Source: CAZGMJ01 sp964526785 (GTDB lineage Bacteria > Planctomycetota > Phycisphaerae > Sedimentisphaerales > Anaerobacaceae). Taken from it: a stretch of 64,000 nt of DNA. The stretch is from assembly GCA_964526785.1 (NCBI GenBank), contig CAZGMJ010000007.1:70593-134592 (forward strand), read 5' to 3'. Below, in pieces: positions 9,349 through 18,206 of the stretch (positions are counted from its first letter, which is position 1; each line of letters opens with the position of its first letter). The notes below the pieces were generated by a model. That model ran no database searches, was not told the origin of the DNA, and worked only from the letters and a program-made list of their open reading frames with translations. The position numbers were made by a program, and so were the translations under genes.

Positions 9349-10579
9349 TCGTCGAGCCTCCGCCGTCTTCTTGCTCGCTGCGCATGGGTCTCTCTGTTTC
9401 GGGCTTGGGCGAACCAGTCAACTCGTCGAGTATACTCTTGTCGGGTTTCTTGGCAACTTCGGGAGTCTCGTTTTCGACAGGCTCCACATCCGGGGCCGCT
9501 GTCGTAGACGAGGACGGCCCTTCTTTGGAAGACTGCGTCAGGGACTCGAGCATCCCCTGATCGGCCTTCGTCGGTTTTGGTGCTTCGACCCGTTCCGTCT
9601 CAACTTCCTCCGATAAGGGTTTCTCAGCAGGCGCAGCCGAAACGAGCTTATCCAGTATGCTCTCGGCTTTGTCGCCCCCGGCCAGGAATTCTCCGATCTT
9701 GGTGGTGCTTACCGCCCCGCTGGTCGGACGTTCCTCCTGCTGCGCTTCGCTGATCGTTCGCACGAAGAACGACTCGAGCCTTTCCATCGGCGAATCAACC
9801 GCGCACTCGGAGTCTTCCTCACGAGCAATTGCAACCATTCGCTGCAGCGCGTCGTCGCTTATCGCATCCGTTGTGATCAAACGTTTGTTCGTTTGCTGAA
9901 GCAGTTCACGAACCTGGCCTTTGGCCTGAACCCGCCCGCCGTAAAGAATTGCAATCCGGTTACATACATCTTCAACATCGGCGAGCAGGTGGCTGCACAA
10001 CAAGATGGTCTTGCCGCGGTCGGCCAACTTGATGATGAGATCCTTGATCTGTCTGGTGCCTATAGGATCCAATCCGGTGGTCGGTTCATCCAGAATCAGC
10101 AAATCCGGATCGTTTATCAGCGCTTGCGCCAGTCCTATTCTCCTCGCCATTCCCTTCGAAAACGTGCCGACGGGTCGGTTCGCAACCGCCTTGAGACCAA
10201 CCATATCCAGCAAAGCCTCGATTCGCATCTTGCGTACCTGTCGGTCCAGACCGAAAATGCGGCCGTAAAAATCCAGCGTTTCCCGGGCGTTGAGATAGCG
10301 GTACAGATACGATTCCTCGGGAAGAAAGCCGATGCGGGCATTGATCTTCGAATCCGTCGCGTCACCACCAAGACAAAGGCTTTTGCCTTTCGTCGGATGG
10401 AGCAATCCGAGCAGCATCTTGATCGTGGTTGTCTTGCCCGATCCATTGGGACCCAGCAGGCCGAAAACCTCGTTCTGATGAACCTGCAGGTTCAGATCGT
10501 CAACCGCGTACACCTTCGCGCGGCCCCACCAGTCGGAGAATATCTTCGTTAGAGAGAATGTCTCAATTGCATATTCCAT
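9341..10579 (-). CDS. ABC transporter ATP-binding protein with a long C-terminal tail
   Basis: Energises the ABC-2 permease encoded directly downstream. Walker A GPNGSGKTTTIKM (about 45-57), signature FSKGMARRIGLAQ (the usual LSGGQ is replaced by FSKGM, as in other ABC-2 exporters), Walker B LLILDEPTTGLDP, then SHLLADVEDVCNRI. The ATPase core ends near residue 240; the remaining 170 residues are acidic, rich in Glu, Pro, Ser and Thr, and look disordered, with repeats such as ESILDKLVSA and KSILDELTGS. The tail is not a usual part of the family. It lies 96 bases after the P-type ATPase gene on the same strand. Confidence 0.93.
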   Translation of the reverse strand: MEYAIETFSLTKIFSDWWGRAKVYAVDDLNLQVHQNEVFGLLGPNGSGKTTTIKMLLGLLHPTKGKSLCLGGDATDSKINARIGFLPEESYLYRYLNARETLDFYGRIFGLDRQVRKMRIEALLDMVGLKAVANRPVGTFSKGMARRIGLAQALINDPDLLILDEPTTGLDPIGTRQIKDLIIKLADRGKTILLCSHLLADVEDVCNRIAILYGGRVQAKGQVRELLQQTNKRLITTDAISDDALQRMVAIAREEDSECAVDSPMERLESFFVRTISEAQQEERPTSGAVSTTKIGEFLAGGDKAESILDKLVSAAPAEKPLSEEVETERVEAPKPTKADQGMLESLTQSSKEGPSSSTTAAPDVEPVENETPEVAKKPDKSILDELTGSPKPETERPMRSEQEDGGGSTNA

Positions 10580-10675
10580 GATATCACGTCTTATTGTAAC
10601 TTTGCAGATTCACAGGGTGCTGCCGAAACATTGGCAACTGCGAGGACGTCACAATGCCCGCAACGCACCAAAAGC

Positions 10676-12583
10676 CTACTGGTCCAGTTCCTCTCCATGA
10701 CGGAACAACCGGGCACTGTTGAATACAACCACCAGAGAACCGGCAAAATGCAACACTGCAGCAACTTCAGGACTGAGGAACTTCGATAGAGATATCCCCG
10801 CAACAATGAAGATCATGCCGAATGCAAGATTCTGGGCGATGACTCTCCTGGTGCGTCTCGATATCTCGACAAGGAAAGGCAGCCGTCGTAAATCGTCGCT
10901 CATCAGGGCAATGGAAGCCGAATCGATTGCAACATCACTGCCGGCCGCCCCCATGGCTATGCCCAGATCTCCGGCCGCCAGCGCCGGCGCGTCATTGATA
11001 CCGTCCCCGACAACCACCACCGTGTGGCCGTCCTGCTTGATTTGCTCGACAATGGCCAGCTTGTCCTGCGGCAGACATTGCGCCCGGTAATCCGTACAGC
11101 CCAGTTCCGCAGCCACCCGATTGGCCACTTCCTTGCGATCGCCCGTCAGCATCGTCACACGCTTGATGCCCAGATCGAACAGTTCGGCCACCGCCCGTTG
11201 CGCCTCCGGACGTGTCTTGTCCTGCAACCCAATCCAACCGATACACTTGTCGTCTCTGGCAACATACAGCGTACTGAAGCCCTGCTCTTCGTGCAGACTC
11301 GGATCGGGCAACCCGGCCGAATCGATACTGTTTTCCTTAAGAAATGTATCGCGCCCGACGAGGATCTTTGCCGAATCCACCGTGGCTTTGACGCCCTTGC
11401 CCGGAACCTCCTCGAAGTGGTCCGTCTCCTGCAGGGCGATATTCGCCTCCTTGGCCACCTCGTTAATGGCGCGCGCCGCCGGGTGCTTGCTCATTTTCTC
11501 CGCCGAAGCGGCCACGGCCAGCAACTCGGCCGCCTCCACCCCCTCGGCGGGTGTGAGTTTGGTTACGTACAAGCGACCGGTCGTCACGGTGCCGGTCTTG
11601 TCGAACACCATTGCGGACATCCGCCCGGCAATCTCCAGATCGGCCACGTTCTTGACCAGAACGCCCAGCCGCGCCGCCGCGGAAACGGCCGCCACCATCG
11701 CCGTCGGAGTAGCCAGGATAAACGCACACGGACAACTTATCACGAGAATGGTAATGGCCTGCTCGATGCTTCGCGTAAAGAACAAAAAGACCGCCGCGAT
11801 CATCAAAATGGTGGGCACGTACCACTTCACGTACCTGTCGATGATCCGCATGATCGGTATCTTGGTTTGTTCGGCCTGCATGATCAAAGACTGCACCTGT
11901 CCGAGCGTCGTGTCTTTGCCGGCCTTGGTCACCGTGATATCCATCACCCCCGTCAGGTTGTTCGTGCCCGCAAACACCTGCATGCCCGGAACCTTGTCCA
12001 CAGGAAGCGACTCGCCGGTAATCGTAGCTTCGTTGACCGAACTGACCCCTTTGAGAATCTCGCCGTCGGCCGGAATATTGTCGCCGGGTCGCACGCGAAC
12101 CGTATCGCCTGCATGCAGACTGCTGACCTTCACTTCCGTCTCGCTGCCGTCGCTGTTGAGCAGACTCGCCTTCGTGGGCGTCAGATGAATCAGCGACTCG
12201 ATCGAAGCACGCGCGCCGAGGGCGGTTCGGGTCTCGACCAGTTCGCTCAGCAACATGAAAAAGCCGATGACGCCCGCCGCCACGTAGTTCTGCGTAGCAA
12301 ATGCAGCCACGATCGCCAGAGCGGCCAGCTCGTCCATGTGGGATTCCCGCCGGATCGCACTGGCGGCCGCGTGAATTACAATAGGCAGACCGAGCAGTAA
12401 CGCGCCCAGCATCGCCAGAAAGTCCGTAACGTCAGGACCGTACACGTATTTCGCTATGCCGCTGTTGATCAACAAAACGCCGCCGGCCAATGTCCCAAGC
12501 AACGCGATGCTCACGCGAAGCTGCTTGCCCTGGGTCTGTTCGTCGCCGACGTCTTCTCGTAAATGCAGATGCTGATGCGCCAT
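10676..12583 (-). CDS. P1B-type heavy-metal-transporting ATPase
   Basis: Inner-membrane metal pump of 635 residues. It has the actuator motif TGESLPVDK, the transmembrane metal-site motif SCPCAFILATPTAM, the phosphorylation motif DKTGTVTTG, and the hinge motif GDGINDAPALAAGDLGIAMG. There is no N-terminal HMA domain, only a short His-bearing start (MAHQHLHLR). The CPC motif suggests Cu+ or Zn2+/Cd2+, but the last membrane helices read LHFAGSLVVVFNSARL, closer to the HEGS pattern of cobalt-type pumps, so the metal is uncertain. It follows the HflK-like gene by 44 bases, which places it in the SPFH operon. Confidence 0.9.
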   Translation of the reverse strand: MAHQHLHLREDVGDEQTQGKQLRVSIALLGTLAGGVLLINSGIAKYVYGPDVTDFLAMLGALLLGLPIVIHAAASAIRRESHMDELAALAIVAAFATQNYVAAGVIGFFMLLSELVETRTALGARASIESLIHLTPTKASLLNSDGSETEVKVSSLHAGDTVRVRPGDNIPADGEILKGVSSVNEATITGESLPVDKVPGMQVFAGTNNLTGVMDITVTKAGKDTTLGQVQSLIMQAEQTKIPIMRIIDRYVKWYVPTILMIAAVFLFFTRSIEQAITILVISCPCAFILATPTAMVAAVSAAARLGVLVKNVADLEIAGRMSAMVFDKTGTVTTGRLYVTKLTPAEGVEAAELLAVAASAEKMSKHPAARAINEVAKEANIALQETDHFEEVPGKGVKATVDSAKILVGRDTFLKENSIDSAGLPDPSLHEEQGFSTLYVARDDKCIGWIGLQDKTRPEAQRAVAELFDLGIKRVTMLTGDRKEVANRVAAELGCTDYRAQCLPQDKLAIVEQIKQDGHTVVVVGDGINDAPALAAGDLGIAMGAAGSDVAIDSASIALMSDDLRRLPFLVEISRRTRRVIAQNLAFGMIFIVAGISLSKFLSPEVAAVLHFAGSLVVVFNSARLFRHGEELDQ

Positions 12584-12627
12584 TTGTTATGTCTCACATG
12601 ATGTTACAACTTGTGACGGCCATGGCC

Positions 12628-13941
12628 TTATTGCCCCGGCTGCCCGCCTGTCGTCGCCTGGCCACCCTTCTTCGGTTTCAGCGAACGATCTCTGTTCAAA
12701 AGTATCCTCAGCTCTTCTCTGTCAGGTTCGCCGGACGGTTCGAGAATGATCTTCTCGTCCGCATTGGCAAAGACGTTCTCAATCGCGTCGAGATACAGCC
12801 TCTGAAGCACAAGTTCCGGACGCTTGCGATATTCAGGCAACAGACTCTGCAGATAGTCCGCACTGGCCCGCGCCTTCTTCGCAACCGAACTGCGATACGC
12901 TTGCGCATCGTAAATCAGATTCTGCGCCTGCCCCGATAACCGGCTCCAAAATGTTTCCAACTCGTCTTCCGGAGCGTTCGGGTCGCGAATCGCCTGGTAC
13001 AGTTGGGCCGCAACAGGACCCGCTGCTTCGTTCAGCACGTTCTCGGCCCGCGTGCGCGCCTCGCGAATCATCTGGTCGCCCTGCTGGCTCACCGTAATCG
13101 ATTCCTGGAACGCCTGGTCCACCTGTCGCGGCCACGTCTTGTCCACAAGCTGGACGGATACCACGCGAATGCCGCTGTTGATTGCATCCAGCTTCTCGTC
13201 CACAAGTGTCCGGACATGATCCGTAACGGCAGCAACACGTTCGAAAAGCACGCCGTCGATGGTGTAGTCGACCATTGCCGTCACTACCGCGTCTTCAAAA
13301 ACGCTTGTAAGCAGCGGCTCCACACTCTCGGTAATCAGATCGAAATACACATCCCCCGGTTTGGCGGCGTCTACATAGACGTTCCGAAAGAACCGCTCGG
13401 CGTCATCGATCTGATAGGTCAACTGCCATCGCGTGTGCACGATGTTATAGTCCGTACCGTCCTCCGCCCTGGATTGTGCGCCCACTCGCCCGCCGTGCGT
13501 CAGAAGATATCCGTCCTTCATAGGATCGAGTTTCGGCGGTATCCGCCGGCGATCTTGCTCTTCATTGAGCAACTCGGCCTGGGTCTGATAGTACCAGAAA
13601 GAATTGATGGGCACGTTCACCTTGCGCTTGACAGGTATCTTGATAACTTCGTCTATGGGATAGGGAAAGACCCATTTGGCGCCCGGCCCTATGACCCGCT
13701 CCTCGCCGACAGGCACAAACTGCCCGAACCGCAAAAGCAACCCCACCTCGTCGCTGCCGATCGTCTTGAATCCCGAAGCCAGAAAGGCCACAATCAGAAT
13801 CGCCATGACGATCTTGAGAATGAAGAAACTCAGCCGCAAAGCATCCGAAAGCGACTTGCCCGCAGCATCCAGTTCTTCGACCCGTTCGGACGATCCACTC
13901 GCCTGCAACTCCAGGTCGCGGTTTTCGTTTTCCTGATCCAT
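12628..13941 (-). CDS. hflK: HflK-like SPFH/band-7 membrane protein
   Basis: Expected to form, with HflC, a membrane ring that modulates the FtsH protease or organises membrane domains. The 437 residues comprise a charged N-terminal tail, one transmembrane helix (about 40-60), then a band-7 domain starting at SDEVGLLLRFGQFV and a long coiled-coil region. It lies 51 bases after the hflC-like gene. In E. coli hflK precedes hflC; here the order is reversed and a third, larger SPFH gene leads the operon. Confidence 0.8.
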   Translation of the reverse strand: MDQENENRDLELQASGSSERVEELDAAGKSLSDALRLSFFILKIVMAILIVAFLASGFKTIGSDEVGLLLRFGQFVPVGEERVIGPGAKWVFPYPIDEVIKIPVKRKVNVPINSFWYYQTQAELLNEEQDRRRIPPKLDPMKDGYLLTHGGRVGAQSRAEDGTDYNIVHTRWQLTYQIDDAERFFRNVYVDAAKPGDVYFDLITESVEPLLTSVFEDAVVTAMVDYTIDGVLFERVAAVTDHVRTLVDEKLDAINSGIRVVSVQLVDKTWPRQVDQAFQESITVSQQGDQMIREARTRAENVLNEAAGPVAAQLYQAIRDPNAPEDELETFWSRLSGQAQNLIYDAQAYRSSVAKKARASADYLQSLLPEYRKRPELVLQRLYLDAIENVFANADEKIILEPSGEPDREELRILLNRDRSLKPKKGGQATTGGQPGQ

Positions 13942-13992
13942 AATGCTTCCCGATTATTAGCTACAACGCGCCAACCACAAACTGGCTACCAA

Positions 13993-14901
13993 CTATTGCT
14001 CCTCGCCTTCAACCTCGGGTTTCAGCGACGGTTGCTTCTTGAGCAACGTAATCGGCTCCGAGTCCCCGCTGAGAATGATGGTGGAGCGATCCTGCAGGAT
14101 GTTCTGCAGCGCCTCGGTGTCCCGCAGGAACATTGCAAACTCCGGATCGTCCTGAAGCAGTTCATAGTACCTCGCCGCTTCGGCATCGCCCTGTCCGCGA
14201 ATGGCTGTAGCCCTGGCATCGGCCGCCACCAGCAATGCGCTGCGTATCGTCTCGGCATTCTTCTCAATCCGACTCGCTTCCGCTTTGCCCTGGGCCAGCG
14301 TAATCTCCGTCCGTCGACGCCGTTCGGCCCGCATACGATCGAACACCTTGGCCGTGACGTCTTCGTTCACCTGCAACTGCTTGATGCCGAGTGTGACAAT
14401 CTCGATGCCGTAGTCTGCGCGCACCGGATCGCGGAGATTCTCCAGCATCTGTTGCTCGATATCCACGATCTTGACGTCCTCCGGGTTGCTGTTGACAAAC
14501 GCCCCGAATGTGTGCTGTCCGATCACCCGATTCTGTGTATCACCGATTCGACTCAGCAGTTTGCGCTCGGCCTCATTCACCGTCTGGACGGAATTGAAGA
14601 ACTCCAGCGGATCCGCGATACGCCAGACCACATATGTGTTGACGATGATCGGAACGGCCCCTTTGGTTGTCGTCTCCCGCACGTCGCCTTCGAGAACGTG
14701 CATGCGCGAGTCGAAACGATGGACCTGTTGAATCGGAACGGGCCATTTGAAATACCAGCCGGGTTCGGTCAGCGACCGTTCGGGCTTCTTGAACGTCGTC
14801 ACCAGCGCCGTTTCCGTCTCCCGCACTTGGAAGGACACGAAATACAGTCCCATGATTACGACGATCACGATGATCAGAATGGTGGTTGCGATGTTTTTCA
14901 T
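13993..14901 (-). CDS. hflC: HflC-like SPFH/band-7 membrane protein
   Basis: Partner of the HflK-like protein. It has 302 residues, with an N-terminal signal-anchor (about 5-22) and a band-7 domain from ETETALVTTFKKPERSL. The HflC-type segment VFDRMRAERRRRTEITLAQG is followed by EASRIEKNAETIRSALLVA, the usual HflC helical pattern. The start codon overlaps the stop of the preceding 692-residue SPFH gene by 4 bases, indicating coupled translation. Confidence 0.88.
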   Translation of the reverse strand: MKNIATTILIIVIVVIMGLYFVSFQVRETETALVTTFKKPERSLTEPGWYFKWPVPIQQVHRFDSRMHVLEGDVRETTTKGAVPIIVNTYVVWRIADPLEFFNSVQTVNEAERKLLSRIGDTQNRVIGQHTFGAFVNSNPEDVKIVDIEQQMLENLRDPVRADYGIEIVTLGIKQLQVNEDVTAKVFDRMRAERRRRTEITLAQGKAEASRIEKNAETIRSALLVAADARATAIRGQGDAEAARYYELLQDDPEFAMFLRDTEALQNILQDRSTIILSGDSEPITLLKKQPSLKPEVEGEEQ

Positions 14902-16976
14902 TGTTCGGCATTCTCCTGAGTTTGCGGCAATACGTCCAACAGACCCGGCGTCAGTTTCTCCTGCATATCTACCTGAAAGACCTGATGCTCATTCGGGTCT
15001 ACCAGCACCACGTATTTTCGGGCGTCGGCCAGCGCCTTTTCCCGTGCGGTCATTTGAAGTTCGTGCTTGTAAATCTCCGGAGCGGCGATGTACGCCTTGA
15101 GTTGATCTTTGAAACGCATCCCCGTCGCTTTCGCCTCGGTAGCCTTTTCGAAGGCATAGCTCTGCGCGTCACGCAGCTTGACGAAGATCTCCCCTTTAGC
15201 CTGATCGAAGGCGTCATCGAGGCGATTGCCGAGAGCCCTCACCACGTTGGGGTCGTCGCTCTGTTCTGCGTCACGATATTGAGCGGCCAGAGCATGGAGA
15301 TCGTTCGCCGCCTCCACACTGCCCGCCAGCAGGCTCAGTTGCCTGTTACGCATAGCCTCCGCCACCAGGATCATGGCCTCCTTTTCCTGTCCGGCCCCCA
15401 CGACAGCCTGGTACGCAGGCGCCACCTCCGGTGGAGGATGGATGCCCTGCAAGCCCACAAAGACAATCTCAACTCCGAGATTCTGTGCATCAGCGGCTTC
15501 CTGAATGGCCTCGCTTAACCGCCTCTTCGCTTTGTTTCTGCCGGCCCCGAGCAAGCTGTCCCCTTGCGCCGCAATGGAACTCCGCGCATCATCCACTTCC
15601 ACCTGCGAGCTGGCCATAAGAGTGGTCAGTTCTCGATAACAAATCGCTTCGAGCAACTGCTCCGGATCGCGGTGATTGTACAGGAAAGCATATAGATCCC
15701 GTACCTTGTACTGTACCGGCAGATTCACTTTGACAATACTCACGGGCACCGCACCTTCAGGCAAATCGTCTCCCGTGTGCGCGCTGGCTACTAAAACGCT
15801 GTACTCCTCTTCATAGTGGCTCTTGCCCCACAGAACGAACTTCTCGCGAATAACTTCGCCGGTCTCCGGGTCCCTCTTCGGAACGAAACCGACGTCCAGC
15901 TCAATAATCTTACTCGTGGGGTACTTGTACGCTTTCTCAATGGGCCAGGGCCATTTGACCGTCAGCCCCGGGCCGACGAGCCGGGGTTCGTTGGCGTCAC
16001 TGACGGGGTCGCCGAAACGCTCGATTATGGCCTCCTCATTCGGTGCCACCACCACAAAACAGCTCAGTAGGTACAGAACCGTCGCAGCGAACAGAATCAG
16101 CGGTACAATCGCCCTCTCGAGAAGCTTGTAAAACCATGTTTGAGAGACCTTGAAACCGAACTGATAGTCGATCGCAGCCGCAGCACTGCGGAAAATGCCG
16201 CCGGGCTCGTTGATGACCCCGAGCAGCCGACTGTCAAATGCGCTCCTGTCGTATTGCCCCTTCACCCGCGGCCGGTATATGTCGAATATGCTGTTGAGAG
16301 CCGTCTCCGCTCCGAGGATTATCAACAAACCCGGGATAACGTAACGCATCACCCGTACGACGACCGGTATCTGAAAATGTACCAGCGCCAAACCCACAGC
16401 CAGCGCGAAACAGGCCAGCGCCAACGCCAGCAGAACGCTGCCGCCCGCCCGAAGAGGCCGCCAGTTGGGCTCGGCCGACATCCCCGTGGAATACCGCGAC
16501 AAAAGGAAACTCAAAAACGCAATGGCCGTCATCAAGACGGCACAAAGCAGTGGTTGCCGCGTCTCAATGTCCCCGCCGCCGGGTATGGTCCTGAATAGAT
16601 ACAGGCTTATGCCGATTTCATACACGGCAATGAGGATGGAAAAGCCGGGGATGAACCATTTCTCCAGCATTTCCAGTCTGCGCTGGGCTACCGCAAATAC
16701 CGCCGCACGCTCGCCTTTGGCCTGGAATATGGTTTCCGCATTCTCCTTTGCCAGTTGCGACATGTCCAGCTTCTCTTGCTCGGCAAGAACGCGTTGATGA
16801 AACTGAACACCAAGGACGAACCATATGAGCACGCCGACCACACTGAACCAGCCAATGGCCGAAACCGCGAAGAAACCGCTCCATCGCCCCAGAATAAACG
16901 CGGCGATGAAAAAGATCGCGCTGAGAACCAGCGATGCCCAAGCTACATTTTCAGGACGCTTCGACGATGTCGTCAT
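14898..16976 (-). CDS. Polytopic SPFH/band-7 protein, HflK-related
   Basis: First gene of the SPFH operon, 692 residues. The N-terminal 310 residues hold about seven hydrophobic helices (near 13-33, 37-58, 108-130, 143-162, 175-200, 205-225 and 288-312). This is unlike the single anchor of classical HflK. The rest is a band-7 domain beginning at APNEEAIIERFGDPV and a coiled-coil tail with VEIVFVGLQGIHPPPEVA, a typical HflK segment. It is probably an assembly platform for the two smaller SPFH proteins, which is inference. Its promoter overlaps that of the divergent ABC-2 permease. Confidence 0.82.
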   Translation of the reverse strand: MTTSSKRPENVAWASLVLSAIFFIAAFILGRWSGFFAVSAIGWFSVVGVLIWFVLGVQFHQRVLAEQEKLDMSQLAKENAETIFQAKGERAAVFAVAQRRLEMLEKWFIPGFSILIAVYEIGISLYLFRTIPGGGDIETRQPLLCAVLMTAIAFLSFLLSRYSTGMSAEPNWRPLRAGGSVLLALALACFALAVGLALVHFQIPVVVRVMRYVIPGLLIILGAETALNSIFDIYRPRVKGQYDRSAFDSRLLGVINEPGGIFRSAAAAIDYQFGFKVSQTWFYKLLERAIVPLILFAATVLYLLSCFVVVAPNEEAIIERFGDPVSDANEPRLVGPGLTVKWPWPIEKAYKYPTSKIIELDVGFVPKRDPETGEVIREKFVLWGKSHYEEEYSVLVASAHTGDDLPEGAVPVSIVKVNLPVQYKVRDLYAFLYNHRDPEQLLEAICYRELTTLMASSQVEVDDARSSIAAQGDSLLGAGRNKAKRRLSEAIQEAADAQNLGVEIVFVGLQGIHPPPEVAPAYQAVVGAGQEKEAMILVAEAMRNRQLSLLAGSVEAANDLHALAAQYRDAEQSDDPNVVRALGNRLDDAFDQAKGEIFVKLRDAQSYAFEKATEAKATGMRFKDQLKAYIAAPEIYKHELQMTAREKALADARKYVVLVDPNEHQVFQVDMQEKLTPGLLDVLPQTQENAEQ

Positions 16977-17082
16977 TTCCTACCCCGATTAGGAACATCG
17001 AACAAGATACCACTTTCCGAGTATCTATCAAGTGGTGCTTTACAAATCACAAGTCGTGCAATATAACAACGGATGTTACCTT

Positions 17083-17110
17083 AGCATAGCGACAATTATA
17101 ATAAAGTCAA
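17083..17110. promoter_or_regulatory. Overlapping divergent promoters (SPFH operon and ABC-2 permease)
   Basis: Minus strand: TTGACT (17105-17110), 16-base spacer, TATGCT (17083-17088), leading to the gene starting at 16976. Plus strand: a perfect -10 box TATAAT at 17097-17102, about 75 bases before the ATG at 17177, with only a poor -35. The boxes occupy the same 28 bases, so the two directions probably compete. Confidence 0.5.
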
Positions 17111-17176
17111 TTACACCATGCTCGCGTAGCGAATCAACGGCATCTGTCCCGGACTCTGGTGACCCGAAGGCGAGAA

Positions 17177-18139
17177 ATGAATAAGTTACTTACAATAGCA
17201 AAGAACACCTTCGTTGAAACACTCAGACAGCCCGTGTACGCCATCATTATTGTTGTCGCCCTCCTGCTCTTTCTCTTGAGCCCCTCGATAACCATGTACA
17301 CGATGAGCGACGACAACAAGCTGCTCCGTGAGATAGGCTTATCTACGCTGTTCTTGGCGAGTTTGTTCGTCGCCGTGTTCTCGGCCTCGGGAGCCGTGGC
17401 CGAAGAACTGGACAACAGGACCATTCAGACCGTTCTAAGCAAACCAGTCCAGCGCCCCGTCTTCATTCTGGCCAAGTTCCTCGGCGTCGCAGCCGCTGTC
17501 GCCGTGGCACACTACATCTGCACTATCGCTCTGCTGATGGCCATCCGCCATGGTGTCCTCGAAACGGTGAACGATACACATGACTGGACGGTTCTTGCTC
17601 CCGCAGGTCTGGCCTGCGCGGTCGTTTTGTTGCTAACCGCATTCTTCAACTACGCTTACGATTGGAAATTCTCCTCCACGGCAATCGTTCTAACCGCCAT
17701 TTTCGCGACCGTCATCATCATCTTCCTGGGGGTAATCGATAGAGATTGGACCTTCAACCCCGCCAACAACGGGATTCACGCCCTCGACATATATGGGTCG
17801 ATACTCCTCTTGCTGGCGTCTTTGATCGTCGTGGCTCTGGCCGTTGCCATTTCGACTCGCTTCAATATCGTTGTCACACTCTCGGCCTGCATCGGCATTT
17901 TCCTCCTCGGCCTCGTCAGCGACTACACATTTGGCTCAAGGGCCGACACCGAATTGTGGGCTCGCATCTGCTACTTCGTCGTTCCCAATCTCCAGGTATT
18001 CTGGATAAGTGACGCCATTTACGAAGGCAGCACCGTTCCGGTGCGATACCTCCTGATAGGAGCTTCCTATGCCGCCTGTTATACTGGGGCAATTCTCGCG
18101 CTAGCAATCGCGTTATTCCAGCGACGACAGGTAGGATAG
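17177..18139 (+). CDS. ABC-2 family permease without its own ATPase
   Basis: Membrane protein of 320 residues with about six hydrophobic helices, the first at residues 18-38. The segment ELDNRTIQTVLSKPVQRP is characteristic of NosY-type ABC-2 permeases and resembles the permease at 7972. The ATG at 17177 is chosen because AAGG lies 7-8 bases upstream. No ATPase gene is adjacent; it could use the ATPase at 9341 or one elsewhere. It is divergent from the SPFH operon. Confidence 0.85.
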   Translation: MNKLLTIAKNTFVETLRQPVYAIIIVVALLLFLLSPSITMYTMSDDNKLLREIGLSTLFLASLFVAVFSASGAVAEELDNRTIQTVLSKPVQRPVFILAKFLGVAAAVAVAHYICTIALLMAIRHGVLETVNDTHDWTVLAPAGLACAVVLLLTAFFNYAYDWKFSSTAIVLTAIFATVIIIFLGVIDRDWTFNPANNGIHALDIYGSILLLLASLIVVALAVAISTRFNIVVTLSACIGIFLLGLVSDYTFGSRADTELWARICYFVVPNLQVFWISDAIYEGSTVPVRYLLIGASYAACYTGAILALAIALFQRRQVG

Positions 18140-18169
18140 AAAAAAGCCGCAGGCAATCAGCCCACGGCT
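18140..18169 (-). terminator. Rho-independent terminator of the PEP-CTERM gene
   Basis: Minus strand: a 10-bp stem (AGCCGTGGGC with GCCTGCGGCT, two G-T wobbles) around a 5-base loop, followed by six T. It lies between the convergent ends of the ABC-2 permease and the PEP-CTERM gene. Confidence 0.8.
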
Positions 18170-18206
18170 CGTTGTTCCTGTTCTATTGTGTATTGTCTGA
18201 CAAGCC

